Counted from the stretch's first letter, positions 53,688 to 63,362 are shown. The stretch: 64,000 nucleotides of DNA from Endozoicomonas sp965196975 (GCF_965196975.1 NZ_OZ239981.1:1550001-1614000), one strand, 5' to 3'. A program made the numbers and translations. The notes: generated by a model not told the origin, from the letters alone.

Positions 53688-54212
53688 TCAGAAAGAGTCA
53701 GTGTTCTGGAAGAGACCTACTCGTAGCCCTTCCGCTGTATAAATTTCCCGACCATCAACGCTGACCGTTCCGTCAGCAATACCAAGAACCAGTTTACGTG
53801 CGATGATACGTTTAATATCAATACGGTATGTTACTTTTTTGTTAGTAGGCAGAATCTGGCCTGTAAACTTTACATCGCCACTGCCAAGAGCGCGCCCCCG
53901 TCCTGGGTTGCCCATCCAGCCCAGGTAGAAGCCAACCAGCTGCCACATGGCATCAAGTCCGAGACATCCTGGCATGACAGGATCTCCCGGGAAGTGACAG
54001 GAGAAAAACCAGAGGTCTGGATTAATATCCAGTTCTGCAATGATCTCGCCTTTTCCGTAGGCACCACCTTCTTCAGAAATGCGAATGATGCGATCAAGCA
54101 TCAGCATATTTGGTGCTGGTAGCTGAGCATTACCTGCACCAAAGAGTTCGCCCTGAGAACAGCGCAACAAATCTTCTTTACTGAAGGAGTTTTGTTTAAA
54201 TGGTTGCTTCAT
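53688..54212 (-). CDS. fabA: 3-hydroxydecanoyl-ACP dehydratase/isomerase FabA
   Basis: Introduces the cis double bond of unsaturated fatty acids by dehydrating and isomerising C10 acyl-ACP. 174 aa. Hot-dog fold with the catalytic His73 in FFSCHFPGDPVMPG and Asp87 in GLDAMWQLVGF, the FabA-type pair (FabZ has Glu instead of Asp). ATG 54212 fits the family; the frame to 54248 extends by 12 codons. First gene of fabAB. Confidence 0.96.
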   Translation of the reverse strand: MKQPFKQNSFSKEDLLRCSQGELFGAGNAQLPAPNMLMLDRIIRISEEGGAYGKGEIIAELDINPDLWFFSCHFPGDPVMPGCLGLDAMWQLVGFYLGWMGNPGRGRALGSGDVKFTGQILPTNKKVTYRIDIKRIIARKLVLGIADGTVSVDGREIYTAEGLRVGLFQNTDSF

Positions 54213-54792
54213 TAGTTTATTGGTTCCTGGAAGGTCCAGCACCTGCATGGCATCAGGCCAGTGATGACACCCGGGAGCCGATACTCTGATCGGGACTTCC
54301 CTGCCGATACGGCGTTCACATCAGGGGTCTATGACCCCGCTTAATCCTAACAGTCTTGCAAAATGCATTACTATCGTTCCGGAGATGAACTATACCATTG
54401 CTTTTTGTCTGTCATAGTGCTGTTGGCCTGTTTGTAACAAAAAGACAACACTGAACTGCTGAAACAGCAGTCAATGATAAGTTTCGTAGCTTTTTATTAC
54501 CAGAAAGACGATAAGCGTCAGGCCTATTGCAAAACTGGCTTAAGATGTTAATGAGCCTGCAGAGGCAAATATAGTCATATGGAGGGTAAAGGTAATACAG
54601 TCAGTAATGGTTTGCTAGCTTTGTACTATAGTACAATTTTAAAAAAGCTCACTATTGATGGATAAAATTCAGTGCCTGACAGGTATCTTCTGTGCAACCC
54701 TATCCGCTAGTGTGATTAAATAATGCTTTATTATTAAGCGGCTTGTTAGACATCTTAAAGCAGCTTTGAGTGTGTAAATTGGGATCAACTTT
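54213..54792. other. Divergent intergenic region fabA/gpsA
   Basis: 580 bp, the longest non-coding gap apart from those with repeat elements. It holds GGGGTC-TAT-GACCCC (54324-54338), a small hairpin in the fabA leader, and the palindrome TTGTACTATAGTACAA (54621-54636). No ORF is supported. Both divergent genes are in lipid synthesis, so joint control is plausible. Confidence 0.45.
54621..54636. promoter_or_regulatory. Perfect 16-bp palindrome between fabA and gpsA
   Basis: TTGTACTATAGTACAA is a perfect dyad, 157 bp before gpsA and about 410 bp before fabA. Size and symmetry suit a TetR/LysR-class dimer site. It does not match a FabR, FadR or DesT consensus that I can recall, so the regulator is unknown. 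Confidence 0.45.
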
Positions 54793-55839
54793 ATGACAGA
54801 CAGGCCACATGGTACCTTAGAAAGTGGTGCCAATGAATATAGAATCGCTGTTCTTGGCGGTGGCAGTTTTGGAACGGCTCTGGCTGATATTTCCGCAACC
54901 AATGGTCACAGAGTAAAACTCTGGATGAGAGATGAAGAGCAGGTCAGGAGCATTAATGATGATCATGTCAATGCCAGGTATCTGCCCGAGTTCAAAATTC
55001 ACTCTTCCGTTAGTGCAAGTAATGATTTGGCGGCCGTAGTCTCACAAGCAGATATTGTTTTTATCGCTATCCCCAGTAAATCTTTCAGAGAAGTGGTTAA
55101 AAAAACGAATGGGCTGCTTTCTGGCAAGATCGTCATTAGTACTACGAAAGGAATTGAGCCGGCTACTTTTGATCTAATGAGTCAGATTCTGGTGGAGGAA
55201 GTTGAAAGTGCCCGCATTGGTGTGCTCAGTGGGCCCAATCTGGCTCGTGAGATCGTTGCTAAAGCACTGACTGCAACAGTGATTGCCAGTGAAGATGAAG
55301 GCTTGTGTCAGATTATACAGTCTGTACTGCACTGTGATTATTTCAGAGTCTATTCCAACAACGATGTTTATGGTGTGGAGTTGGCAGGCGCATTGAAGAA
55401 CATATATGCCATTGTTTCTGGTATTGGTGCAGCACTGGGTATGGGTGAAAATACCAAAAGCATGTTAATTACTCGAAGTTTGGCGGAAATGAGTCGTTTC
55501 GCTGTAACGCTTGGCGCTAACCCGATGACATTTCTGGGGCTGGCAGGGGTAGGTGATCTTATTGCAACCTGTACTTCTGATTTGAGTCGAAATTTCCGTG
55601 TTGGTTTTGCCTTGGGTGAAGGTTGCTCTCTCGATGAGGCTGAATCTAGGCTTGGTCAGGTTGCAGAAGGCGTGAATACCCTTAAACAGGTGAAGCAAAA
55701 AGCCGATGAACTGGGGGTGTATATGCCTCTTGTCGATGGTTTGTACAGCATTATTTTTGAGGGCAATGCCATTGGCGCTCTTGTTAAGGGAATGATGCTC
55801 CGTGAGCAGAAAACGGATGTTGAGTTTATGTCCAGATAA
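54793..55839 (+). CDS. gpsA: Glycerol-3-phosphate dehydrogenase [NAD(P)+]
   Basis: Makes sn-glycerol-3-phosphate from dihydroxyacetone phosphate for phospholipid synthesis. 348 aa. Rossmann motif IAVLGGGSFGTALADI, ISTTKGIEPATF, LSGPNLAREI, and the catalytic Lys in GVELAGALKNIYAIVSGIGAALG (partly). The first ~15 residues (MTDRPHGTLESGANEY) are a short extension compared with E. coli GpsA. It starts a run of plus-strand genes with the DUF4389 gene 38 bp downstream. Confidence 0.95.
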   Translation: MTDRPHGTLESGANEYRIAVLGGGSFGTALADISATNGHRVKLWMRDEEQVRSINDDHVNARYLPEFKIHSSVSASNDLAAVVSQADIVFIAIPSKSFREVVKKTNGLLSGKIVISTTKGIEPATFDLMSQILVEEVESARIGVLSGPNLAREIVAKALTATVIASEDEGLCQIIQSVLHCDYFRVYSNNDVYGVELAGALKNIYAIVSGIGAALGMGENTKSMLITRSLAEMSRFAVTLGANPMTFLGLAGVGDLIATCTSDLSRNFRVGFALGEGCSLDEAESRLGQVAEGVNTLKQVKQKADELGVYMPLVDGLYSIIFEGNAIGALVKGMMLREQKTDVEFMSR

Positions 55840-55877
55840 TTGCTGGACTCAACTAAGACAGCTTGGAGAGAAGCGCA

Positions 55878-56213
55878 ATGGATGAGAAGGTAGTTAATAA
55901 TCTTAAATCTGAGTCTCGCTGGTTGAGGCTTGTCTTTATGGTGGTCTTTGGTGTTGTGGCCTATCTGTCAGCATTTCTGGTGATGTTGATTGCCATTGTG
56001 CAGGCTGTTCATGGGTTCATTATGAGTGAGCCAAATGATCGTCTGCTGAAATTCAGTGCTGGTGTGAATCAGTACATCTTCCAGATTGCCGGATTCCTGA
56101 CCTACAACTCAGACATCAAGCCATACCCTTTCTCAGACTGGCCTGCTTCTGGTCAAGGTAGGGCATCTTCAGGCTCTGATGAAAAAGACCTGAGCGGTAG
56201 AAATAGCGATTAA
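55878..56213 (+). CDS. DUF4389 domain membrane protein
   Basis: About 111 aa: a helical pair (LVFMVVFGVVAYLSAFLVMLI and the following segment), FSAGVNQYIFQIAGFLTYNSD and the hallmark PYPFSDWP, then a polar Ser/Gly tail. Function unknown. ATG 55878 has TTGGAGAG upstream. Lies between gpsA and sixA with tight spacing, an arrangement that suggests cotranscription. Confidence 0.8.
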   Translation: MDEKVVNNLKSESRWLRLVFMVVFGVVAYLSAFLVMLIAIVQAVHGFIMSEPNDRLLKFSAGVNQYIFQIAGFLTYNSDIKPYPFSDWPASGQGRASSGSDEKDLSGRNSD

Positions 56214-56218
56214 AGTAT

Positions 56219-56668
56219 ATGAAACTCATCATTATGCGTCATGGTCAGGCTTCATGGTCCGCTGCTTCTGATAGGGAAAGGAGTCTCACTGAGCAGGGAG
56301 TTAGAGAGGTGACTGATACCCTTTCTTCATTAATGTGCCACAAGGTAGATCGTGTTATTGCCAGTCCTTACCTTCGAGCTCAGCAAACAGGCTCCATTGC
56401 TGCAGAGGAGTTTCGACTTGAGTTAGAGACATTGGATGAGCTGGAGCCTGACGGTAATCCTGTTAAAGTGCTCGAATCCCTTCCTGACTCCGGTGTGGTG
56501 CTATTGGCCAGTCATATGCCAATGGTCGGCTATTTGACTGGTCTACTGTGCGACGGAACCCCTAAGGCAGGCCCAACTTTCCAAACAGGAATGGCTCTGG
56601 TTCTGGATATGGACATTCTTGCGCCTGGAATGGGTAGAGTTATTGAGCGCATAACTCCGTCATTTTAG
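56219..56668 (+). CDS. sixA: Phosphohistidine phosphatase SixA
   Basis: Histidine-phosphatase (RHG) superfamily enzyme of 149 aa that removes phosphate from phosphohistidine, for example in the ArcB or nitrogen-PTS phosphorelay. MKLIIMRHGQASW carries the catalytic RHG; RVIASPYLRAQQTG and LLASHMPMVGYL with the second His complete the site. It starts 5 nt after the DUF4389 stop, so translation is probably coupled. Confidence 0.9.
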   Translation: MKLIIMRHGQASWSAASDRERSLTEQGVREVTDTLSSLMCHKVDRVIASPYLRAQQTGSIAAEEFRLELETLDELEPDGNPVKVLESLPDSGVVLLASHMPMVGYLTGLLCDGTPKAGPTFQTGMALVLDMDILAPGMGRVIERITPSF

Positions 56669-56931
56669 GTGATGAAGTTTCGCTCTTGATTGCGCATTTC
56701 TGCCGTAAACCTGACCTCTCTGCCTGCGGAAAATCCCCCTGTTTTCCGCATTTTTCAGGCTATCTTTCTGTTCTTGTAAGCCTGTGATCGTTGATAACTC
56801 CAAATTCAATTGTCAGGTGTTGATTTCTTAATGAACTTTTCATTTGCCATCTAATCTAATCATGCTCATGTCCCATGTTGCTGGTGCTTTAGGCAGGGAA
56901 AGGGTATAGGGATAGTTAGGGAGTAAGTAAG

Positions 56932-58173
56932 GTGGCGACAAGTTCTATAAGCCTCAGAGGCATTCTTATCTGCTCGATTGCAGCTCTATTCTGCTCTTAT
57001 CAATTTCTGCTTCAGGGGGCGCCATCCGTAATGGTTCCTCAGCTGATGTCTGCATTCGACCTTGATGTTGCAGATATTGGCTGGTTAACGAGCAGCTTCC
57101 TCTGTTTTTATCTGCTTTTTCAAGTGCCGGGAGGCTATCTGGCGGATCACTGCAATGCCCGGTTATTACTGGTGACTTGCAGTGTTTTGATGGCTGTTTG
57201 CTGTTACTGGTTCAGTATATCTGGAAGCATGCTATCAGCCAGCGCTTCCCGGGCGTTCATGGGGGTGGTGACTTCACCGGTAATTGTTGTGTGTATGACC
57301 CTGGCCAGCCGCTGGTTTCCAGAACGCTATTTTCCAACACTGGCGGGTGCAATAGAAGCTTTTGCCTTAGCCGGTGGAGGGCTTGGTCCACTGATACTGC
57401 CAAATCTCATGGCAGCTTATGGATGGCAGGGTGCAATGCAGGCTGCTGCAATTTTTGGCGTTGTACTTGCCGGCATGATTGCCATCTTTGTTAAAAGTAC
57501 TCCACCCGTATCTGTGAGTGATGTCAGGTTGCATGACGTGGGGTGTGATAGTGGGCCTGAGATCAGCGCGAGTGATAAGCCCCCATTGGATCGCACCTCC
57601 TTAACCCTCTGCTGCCTGTATGGCTTTGGCCTTTTTGCTGTTATCACCAGTTTTGGTGGCCTATGGGGAATCCCTTTCTTTTATGAGCGCTTCCCTGGGG
57701 AACAGGAAGCCGTTGCTGATATGGTTGCGTTAATTTTTATCGGTGCTGCTATTGGCGCTCCACTTCTGGGCTGGATCGCTTGTTTGCTGGGGTCTACTCG
57801 AAAAGTAATGGTGGCATGTGCTGTTACTTCGCCAGTATTGTTCAGCATCTTGATATTTTACCCTTGCTCGATGGTACTCATGGGGATCGTCTGCTTTATG
57901 GCAGGGATCAGTAGTGGTGGGTATATGCTGGCATTCTCTGTAGTGAAAAGTATCAGTCCTCCAGAGCGGGTTGGAATTCTGTTGGCTGTCACCAATGGCT
58001 CCATGCTGTTAGCAGGTCCGATCATGCAGTTGCTGATAGGGTTTATCCTGGAAGGCATTGGGCATGATGGGTTAAGTGCTTTGTCCGTTCAGGACTACCA
58101 GTTGGCTTTTCTGCCTTTATTACTTTGCCAGTTAATGGCTTTGATCGTAGCGATTTGCCTGAAAAAACAGTGA
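56932..58173 (+). CDS. Major facilitator superfamily transporter
   Basis: 413 aa, twelve predicted helices. LTSSFLCFYLLFQVPGGYLADHCNARLLL contains the MFS motif A region between helices 2 and 3 (G-x-L-A-D-x-x-x-x-R-L-L); the second half repeats a weaker version after IGAAIGAPLLGWIACLLGSTRK. The substrate is unknown. GTG 56932 start with a GGGAGTAAG stretch upstream. Monocistronic. Confidence 0.82.
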   Translation: MATSSISLRGILICSIAALFCSYQFLLQGAPSVMVPQLMSAFDLDVADIGWLTSSFLCFYLLFQVPGGYLADHCNARLLLVTCSVLMAVCCYWFSISGSMLSASASRAFMGVVTSPVIVVCMTLASRWFPERYFPTLAGAIEAFALAGGGLGPLILPNLMAAYGWQGAMQAAAIFGVVLAGMIAIFVKSTPPVSVSDVRLHDVGCDSGPEISASDKPPLDRTSLTLCCLYGFGLFAVITSFGGLWGIPFFYERFPGEQEAVADMVALIFIGAAIGAPLLGWIACLLGSTRKVMVACAVTSPVLFSILIFYPCSMVLMGIVCFMAGISSGGYMLAFSVVKSISPPERVGILLAVTNGSMLLAGPIMQLLIGFILEGIGHDGLSALSVQDYQLAFLPLLLCQLMALIVAICLKKQ

Positions 58174-58292
58174 TACTTCTACCCATTGCTGGTGGTTGGC
58201 GCTATTCTAGCCCGTTTTTATTCAACACTTTCCGTTGAGAAACTTTTGCTGGTGGTGATAGCTGGCAAAGGGCTTCACCGCTTGGATGGATA

Positions 58293-60194
58293 ATGCCGTT
58301 ACTTAGATTCGAAAAGGTCAGCCTGGCTTATGGCGACCAACCCCTGCTGGATCATGTCGAGTTTCAGATTCGAAAAGGTGAGAGGGTCTGTTTATTAGGC
58401 CGCAATGGCGCAGGCAAGTCTACCATGATGAAGCTGGTGTCGGGCAGTATTCTGCCAGACGATGGCACCCTTTGGCGTAAACCGGGCCTGAAAGTAGGGG
58501 TTCTGAACCAGGATCTTCCAGATCAGGATGAGAAAAAAGTTTATGATGTGGTTGCCTCAGGCCTTGAGGCTGTTGGCGAACTGATCAGTCGCTACCATGC
58601 CTTATCCATGAATATCAGCACTGATGCTGATATGAAAGCATTGGAGAAAGTCCAGCAACAGCTTGAGTCCGTAGATGGCTGGAGTCTCAGTCAGAAGGTG
58701 GATACGGTTATTCAGAAATTGGGGCTTCCTGCTGAAAAACAGATGAAAGAGCTTTCCGGTGGCTGGCGTCGGCGGGTTGAACTGGCCAGAGCGCTGGTGG
58801 GAGAACCTGATCTATTGTTGCTGGATGAGCCGACTAACCACCTTGATATCATTGCTATAGACTGGCTTGAGAAGCAGCTGAAGGATTTCTCCGGAGCCCT
58901 GCTTTTTATTACCCACGACCGTTCATTTCTCCAGTCGCTGGCGACCCGTATTATTGAACTTGACCGAGGTCAGCTGACCAGCTGGGAATGTGACTATAAA
59001 ACCTTTCTGGAGCGTAAGGCTCATGCGCTTGAGGTTGAGGCTGAGCAAAATGCCTTGTTTGATAAAAAGCTGGCACAGGAAGAGGCGTGGATCCGTCAGG
59101 GGATTAAAGCACGCCGTACCCGTAATGAAGGACGGGTTCGTGACCTGAAAAAACTCAGGGATGAGCGTCGTCAGCGTCGCGAAGTTCAGGGCAATGCCAG
59201 TTTTGGACTGGAGCAGGGAGAGTCATCAGGAAAGCTGGTTCTTGAGGCTAAGAATATATCCCAGTCCTTTGATCAGCATACCGTTATCAAAGACTTCAAT
59301 CTGCGGCTTATGCGTGGTGACAAGATTGGCTTGATTGGTGCCAATGGGGCTGGGAAGTCAACGCTGCTAAGCATTCTTCTGGGTAATCTCCAGCCAGAAT
59401 CGGGTTCTGTCAAAATGGGGACCAAGCTTGAGGTGGCTTACTTTGACCAGCTGCGTAATCAGCTGGATCTTGAGAAAACGGTCATTGATAACGTAGCTGA
59501 AGGCCGTGAGAGTATCTCCATTAATGGCTCAAGTCGTCATGTCATTGGTTACCTGGGAGACTTCCTGTTTCCCCCTGGCCGCTGTCGTGTTCCGGTCAAG
59601 GCGCTTTCGGGTGGCGAGAGAAACCGTCTTCTTCTGGCTCGCTTGTTCAGCAAGCCGGCTAACCTGTTGGTGATGGATGAGCCTACCAATGATCTGGATG
59701 TTGAGACACTGGAACTTCTGGAATCATTGCTGGTGGAGTTTACTGGCACCATTCTGTTGGTGAGCCACGACCGGACATTTCTGGATAATGTGGTATCGAG
59801 TACTCTGGTGTTTGAGTCAGGTGGTCATATCAGTGAGTATGTTGGTGGATTTGATGACTGGTTGCACCAGGGAGGTTCAATTTCCAATTTGGTGGCTGAA
59901 ACTCAGGTTGTCAAAAAAGAGGAAAAGGTCACAACGAGGCCAAGTCAGACTGAAGCTGCCAGCAAACCGGTTAAAAAGAAACTCAGTTACAAACTGCAGC
60001 GTGAGTTGGATGCATTGCCAGGTGAGATCGAGGCGCTTGAAGAAGAGCTGGGTGAGTTGGAAGCTCAAACCGCTGAGTCGAGCTTTTATCAGGGAGATCA
60101 GTCTGAAGTCCAATCTGTTCTGAGCAGATTGGCTGAGCTGAATGAGTTGATAGAACAGAAAATGGAACGCTGGGAAGAGCTGGACAATATGTAG
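58293..60194 (+). CDS. uup: ABC-F ATPase Uup
   Basis: Soluble ABC-F protein of 633 aa with two ATPase domains and no membrane part; Uup is linked to ribosome function and to precise excision of transposons. Domain 1: GRNGAGKSTMMKL, LSGGWRRRVELARAL, LLLLDEPTNHLD. Domain 2: GANGAGKSTLLSI, LSGGERNRLLLARLF, LLVMDEPTNDLD. The inter-domain linker is Arg/Glu-rich (ARRTRNEGRVRDLKKLRDER in part). The ~80-residue C-terminal coiled coil (KLSYKLQRELDALPGEIEAL) is the Uup-specific DNA-binding tail. Confidence 0.94.
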   Translation: MPLLRFEKVSLAYGDQPLLDHVEFQIRKGERVCLLGRNGAGKSTMMKLVSGSILPDDGTLWRKPGLKVGVLNQDLPDQDEKKVYDVVASGLEAVGELISRYHALSMNISTDADMKALEKVQQQLESVDGWSLSQKVDTVIQKLGLPAEKQMKELSGGWRRRVELARALVGEPDLLLLDEPTNHLDIIAIDWLEKQLKDFSGALLFITHDRSFLQSLATRIIELDRGQLTSWECDYKTFLERKAHALEVEAEQNALFDKKLAQEEAWIRQGIKARRTRNEGRVRDLKKLRDERRQRREVQGNASFGLEQGESSGKLVLEAKNISQSFDQHTVIKDFNLRLMRGDKIGLIGANGAGKSTLLSILLGNLQPESGSVKMGTKLEVAYFDQLRNQLDLEKTVIDNVAEGRESISINGSSRHVIGYLGDFLFPPGRCRVPVKALSGGERNRLLLARLFSKPANLLVMDEPTNDLDVETLELLESLLVEFTGTILLVSHDRTFLDNVVSSTLVFESGGHISEYVGGFDDWLHQGGSISNLVAETQVVKKEEKVTTRPSQTEAASKPVKKKLSYKLQRELDALPGEIEALEEELGELEAQTAESSFYQGDQSEVQSVLSRLAELNELIEQKMERWEELDNM

Positions 60195-60199
60195 GGATC

Positions 60200-60237
60200 A
60201 AGAAGAGCCATAGGGTTTTCGGGTGGCTCTTCTTTAG
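60200..60237. terminator. Bidirectional terminator between uup and uspA
   Basis: AAGAAGAGCCA / TGGCTCTTCTT, an 11-bp stem with a 13-nt loop between converging genes, followed by T on the plus side and CTTGATCCC on the other. Confidence 0.82.
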
Positions 60238-60245
60238 TAAAGAGA

Positions 60246-60689
60246 TCAACTGTTGTTTTTGCCGACTCTTACAGCCAGTACATCACAGTTGGCACCATGC
60301 AGGATGCTGGTTGAAGTGGAACCGAGGATCAGTGCCAGTCCATGACGGCCATGGCTGCCAACGACAATCAGATCAACGTCTGACTCCTCAGCAATTCGAT
60401 GAACTTCCCGCTCGGGTCGTCCATAGACGACATGCTGTTCACCTTTCTTCAGCTGGATTGAATCAGCCAGGCGGGCGATGCGCTCTCTTGCCTGTTCGGT
60501 GATTTCATCCTGAAGGGTGGTGAGGTCGAGAGGGATATCACTGCCATAAGCGACACTGAGTGGTTCAACAACGTGAACCATGGTCAGTCTGGCTTGATTT
60601 TTTTCGGCAATGGATTTTGCTTTCTCGAGCACCTCATCGGCTTCGTCGGACAAATCGATCGCAACCAGAACGTGCTTGTAGAGGCTCAT
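60246..60689 (-). CDS. uspA: Universal stress protein A family, single domain
   Basis: 147-aa UspA-domain protein: YKHVLVAIDLSDEADEVLEKA start, then the nucleotide loop IVVGSHGRHGLALILGSTSTSILHGANCDVLAVRV (only its ends are diagnostic: GSHGRHG and GSTS). The G-2x-G-9x-G-[ST] pattern is present, so ATP binding is possible. It faces uup and is separated from the fad operon by ~525 bp. Confidence 0.9.
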   Translation of the reverse strand: MSLYKHVLVAIDLSDEADEVLEKAKSIAEKNQARLTMVHVVEPLSVAYGSDIPLDLTTLQDEITEQARERIARLADSIQLKKGEQHVVYGRPEREVHRIAEESDVDLIVVGSHGRHGLALILGSTSTSILHGANCDVLAVRVGKNNS

Positions 60690-61214
60690 AAGCTGTCTTC
60701 CTTCTTCAATAGATGCAAAAAGTGATCCGCCCTATAACATCTGGATGGCCAGACCGCTGTCGCGATTCCTCATGAAATCAATAAAATACATTGAGGGGTT
60801 CATGGTGTGCATGAACGCTTCTCAAGTCATGGCATGTCTATTGTAAGGCCTATTTTGCTTTTATTCATGGTTTTCTTCGCTGTCTGTCCGGTAATTCACC
60901 ATAAACAATGATCCAGATTCGTAAGTTGTTATTTTGTCAATGATCATTCTTGTGTAAGTATGGGGAAAGGTGGCATCTTCATGCTTTTTCAGACTTGACT
61001 TTAAACACCATTTCACAGAAGGTAAGCACTAAATTCAAACAAGTGTATGAATTTGCTGGGAAGCACTTGGTACCTGCCAGGGTAAAGTCAGGAAGTAAAG
61101 CAATAATAATCAGATAGCTACCATTGTTAATGGAAAAAAAGATCAGCCTGTTTAAGCTGGCAGATCGTTTCGTCATTGTTAGCCTATCTATCTTCAATCC
61201 GAAAGGAGAAGTTC
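60690..61214. other. Divergent intergenic region uspA/fadB
   Basis: 525 bp without a supported gene (a 72-codon minus-strand frame in it looks fortuitous). It holds the PsrA-like site at 61031-61054 and presumably the fadBA promoter. Confidence 0.5.
61031..61054. promoter_or_regulatory. PsrA-like inverted repeat upstream of fadBA
   Basis: AAATTCAAAC-AAGT-GTATGAATTT: 10-bp arms with one mismatch. The centre CAAAC-N4-GTATG matches the Pseudomonas PsrA motif (G/C)AAAC-N2-4-GTTT(G/C) except for one base. PsrA, a fatty-acid-sensing TetR regulator, represses fadBA in Pseudomonas. The site is about 160 bp before the fadB start. No psrA gene is in the window. Confidence 0.5.
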
Positions 61215-63362
61215 ATGATCTACCAGGGGAAGGCGTTCAGGGTTTTGCCTGTGGAAGATGGTATCGCCGAATTGCAGTTCAATCTCGACGGCGAAAGTGT
61301 CAATAAGTTCAGTCGTTCTGCTATTGAGGATCTTGCCGCTGCGCTGGATGCCATCCGTTCTGATAAAGGTATCAAGGGCCTTATTCTCACCAGTGGTAAA
61401 GAGGTATTCATCGTTGGCGCTGATATTAATGAGTTTACCCAGACTTTTAAGCAGGATGATGAAACGTTGTTGGCCGAATTGATAACGGTGAATAAGGTAT
61501 TTTCTGGCTTTGAAGATCTTGACATGCCAACCGTGGCGGCCGTGAATGGCATTGCTCTGGGTGGTGGCTTTGAGATCTGTCTGTGTGCGGATTACCGGGT
61601 TCTTTCCACCGAAGCGAAGGTTGGCTTGCCGGAAGTGAAACTGGGTATCTATCCGGGCTGGGGCGGCACCGTCAGGCTGCCGAGGGTGATTGGTGCGGAT
61701 AACGCCGTTGAGTGGATTGCCAGTGGTAAAGAGTATCGCCCTGATGCTGCCTTGAAAGTAGGTGCTGTTGATGCGGTGGTTGCTCCTGAGAAATTGAAAG
61801 AGTCTGCTGTAGCCCTGGTGCGTCGCTGCATGAATGGTGAACTGGATTATCAGGCCAGAAAGCATGAGAAAAAAGGCAAGCTAAAACTGCCACCGGTTGA
61901 AGCGATGATGGTTTTTGAAACCACGTCTGCCGTCGTAAAACAGCAGGCCGGTCCCCATATGCTGGCACCAATAGCATCGGTCAAGGCGATTCAGAAGCAC
62001 GCTTTCATGGAGCGTGATAAGGCTCTTGAAGCGGAAGCCAAAGGATTTATCAAACTGGCCAAGTCTTCAGTGTGTGATGCCCTGGTTGGCCTGTTTCTGA
62101 ACGATCAGCAACTTAAGAAAAAGGCCAAAGAGTCTGCCAGTATTGCTGCTGAAACCAACAAAGCGGCAGTGCTGGGTGCGGGTATTATGGGGGGGGGTAT
62201 TGCCTATCAGTCAGCCTTGAAAGGCACGCCTATTCTGATGAAGGACATCAATCAGGATGGACTGGATCTGGGCCTTGCAGAAGCCACCAAACTGCTCTCC
62301 AAACGGGTTTCCCGGGGGCGGATGGATGCTGGCAAGATGGGAAGTGTGCTGAATAATATTGTGCCTACTTTGTCCTACGGTGACTTTGAAGGCGTTGATG
62401 TTGTTGTTGAAGCCGTTGTTGAAAACCCAAAGGTCAAGAAAGCCGTACTTGCAGACGTGGAAAGCCAGGTTTCAGAGAAGGCTGTTCTGACTTCCAATAC
62501 TTCCACCATTTCGATTACTGAACTGGCCAGCGACCTGAAGCGTCCGGAACAGTTCTGTGGTATGCACTTCTTTAACCCTGTTCATGCCATGCCATTGGTT
62601 GAGGTTATTCGTGGCGAGAAGACCAGCGAAGCAACCGTAGCAACGGTCGTTGAGTATGCCCGTAAGATGGGTAAAACACCGGTGGTGGTTAATGACTGTC
62701 CTGGGTTTATGGTCAATCGTGTACTGTTCCCATACTTTGGTGGTTTCTCAGCCCTGCTTCGTGATGGTGCTGACTTCCAGCAGGTGGATAAAATCATGGA
62801 ACGTTTCGGCTGGCCTATGGGGCCTGCCTATCTTCTGGATGTGGTGGGTATTGATACCGGTATCCATGCCGAGGGCGTCATGTCTGAAGGTTATCCGGAT
62901 CGCATGAAACGTGATTTCAAAACCGCTCTTGATGTGATGTTTGAAAACAAGCGCTTTGGTCAGAAAAACGGGGCCGGTTTCTATCAGTACGAACAGGATA
63001 AAAAAGGCAAGCCGAAGAAGGTGGTTGATGAGGCTGTCTATGGCTTGCTGGATGAGGTTTGTGCGGAGCAAAAATCCTTTGATGATGAGGAAATCATTGC
63101 CCGCATGATGGTGCCACTGTGCATGGAAACCGTTCGTACGCTTGAAGATGGTATTGTTGATTCTGTCGCTGAAGCGGATATGGCACTGATTATGGGTATT
63201 GGCTTCCCTCTCTTCCGCGGTGGTGCCCTGAAGTATATTGACAGTCTGGGTGTGGCGGCGTTTGTCGAGCTTGCAGATAAGTATGCTCATATCAGCCCAC
63301 TGTATGCACCTACTGACAAGCTCCGGGAAATGGCTCGTGAAGGCAAGACCTTCTACGGTTGA
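61215..63362 (+). CDS. fadB: Fatty acid oxidation complex subunit alpha FadB
   Basis: Multifunctional beta-oxidation protein, 715 aa: enoyl-CoA hydratase/isomerase (1-~190; NGIALGGGFEICLCADYR, GLPEVKLGIYPGWGGTVRLP) and 3-hydroxyacyl-CoA dehydrogenase (~310-715; AVLGAGIMGGGIAYQSA, NTSTISITELA, GMHFFNPVHAMPLVEVIRG with the catalytic His, DCPGFMVNRVLFPYFGGF). ATG 61215 follows AAGGAG; the frame to 61176 is 13 codons longer and unmatched. It associates with FadA to form the alpha2beta2 complex in the cytoplasm. Confidence 0.96.
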   Translation: MIYQGKAFRVLPVEDGIAELQFNLDGESVNKFSRSAIEDLAAALDAIRSDKGIKGLILTSGKEVFIVGADINEFTQTFKQDDETLLAELITVNKVFSGFEDLDMPTVAAVNGIALGGGFEICLCADYRVLSTEAKVGLPEVKLGIYPGWGGTVRLPRVIGADNAVEWIASGKEYRPDAALKVGAVDAVVAPEKLKESAVALVRRCMNGELDYQARKHEKKGKLKLPPVEAMMVFETTSAVVKQQAGPHMLAPIASVKAIQKHAFMERDKALEAEAKGFIKLAKSSVCDALVGLFLNDQQLKKKAKESASIAAETNKAAVLGAGIMGGGIAYQSALKGTPILMKDINQDGLDLGLAEATKLLSKRVSRGRMDAGKMGSVLNNIVPTLSYGDFEGVDVVVEAVVENPKVKKAVLADVESQVSEKAVLTSNTSTISITELASDLKRPEQFCGMHFFNPVHAMPLVEVIRGEKTSEATVATVVEYARKMGKTPVVVNDCPGFMVNRVLFPYFGGFSALLRDGADFQQVDKIMERFGWPMGPAYLLDVVGIDTGIHAEGVMSEGYPDRMKRDFKTALDVMFENKRFGQKNGAGFYQYEQDKKGKPKKVVDEAVYGLLDEVCAEQKSFDDEEIIARMMVPLCMETVRTLEDGIVDSVAEADMALIMGIGFPLFRGGALKYIDSLGVAAFVELADKYAHISPLYAPTDKLREMAREGKTFYG

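Noticed and set aside
61649..61977. Minus-strand ORFs opposite fadB
   Set aside because: Overlap the conserved hydratase domain of fadB and have no family features.
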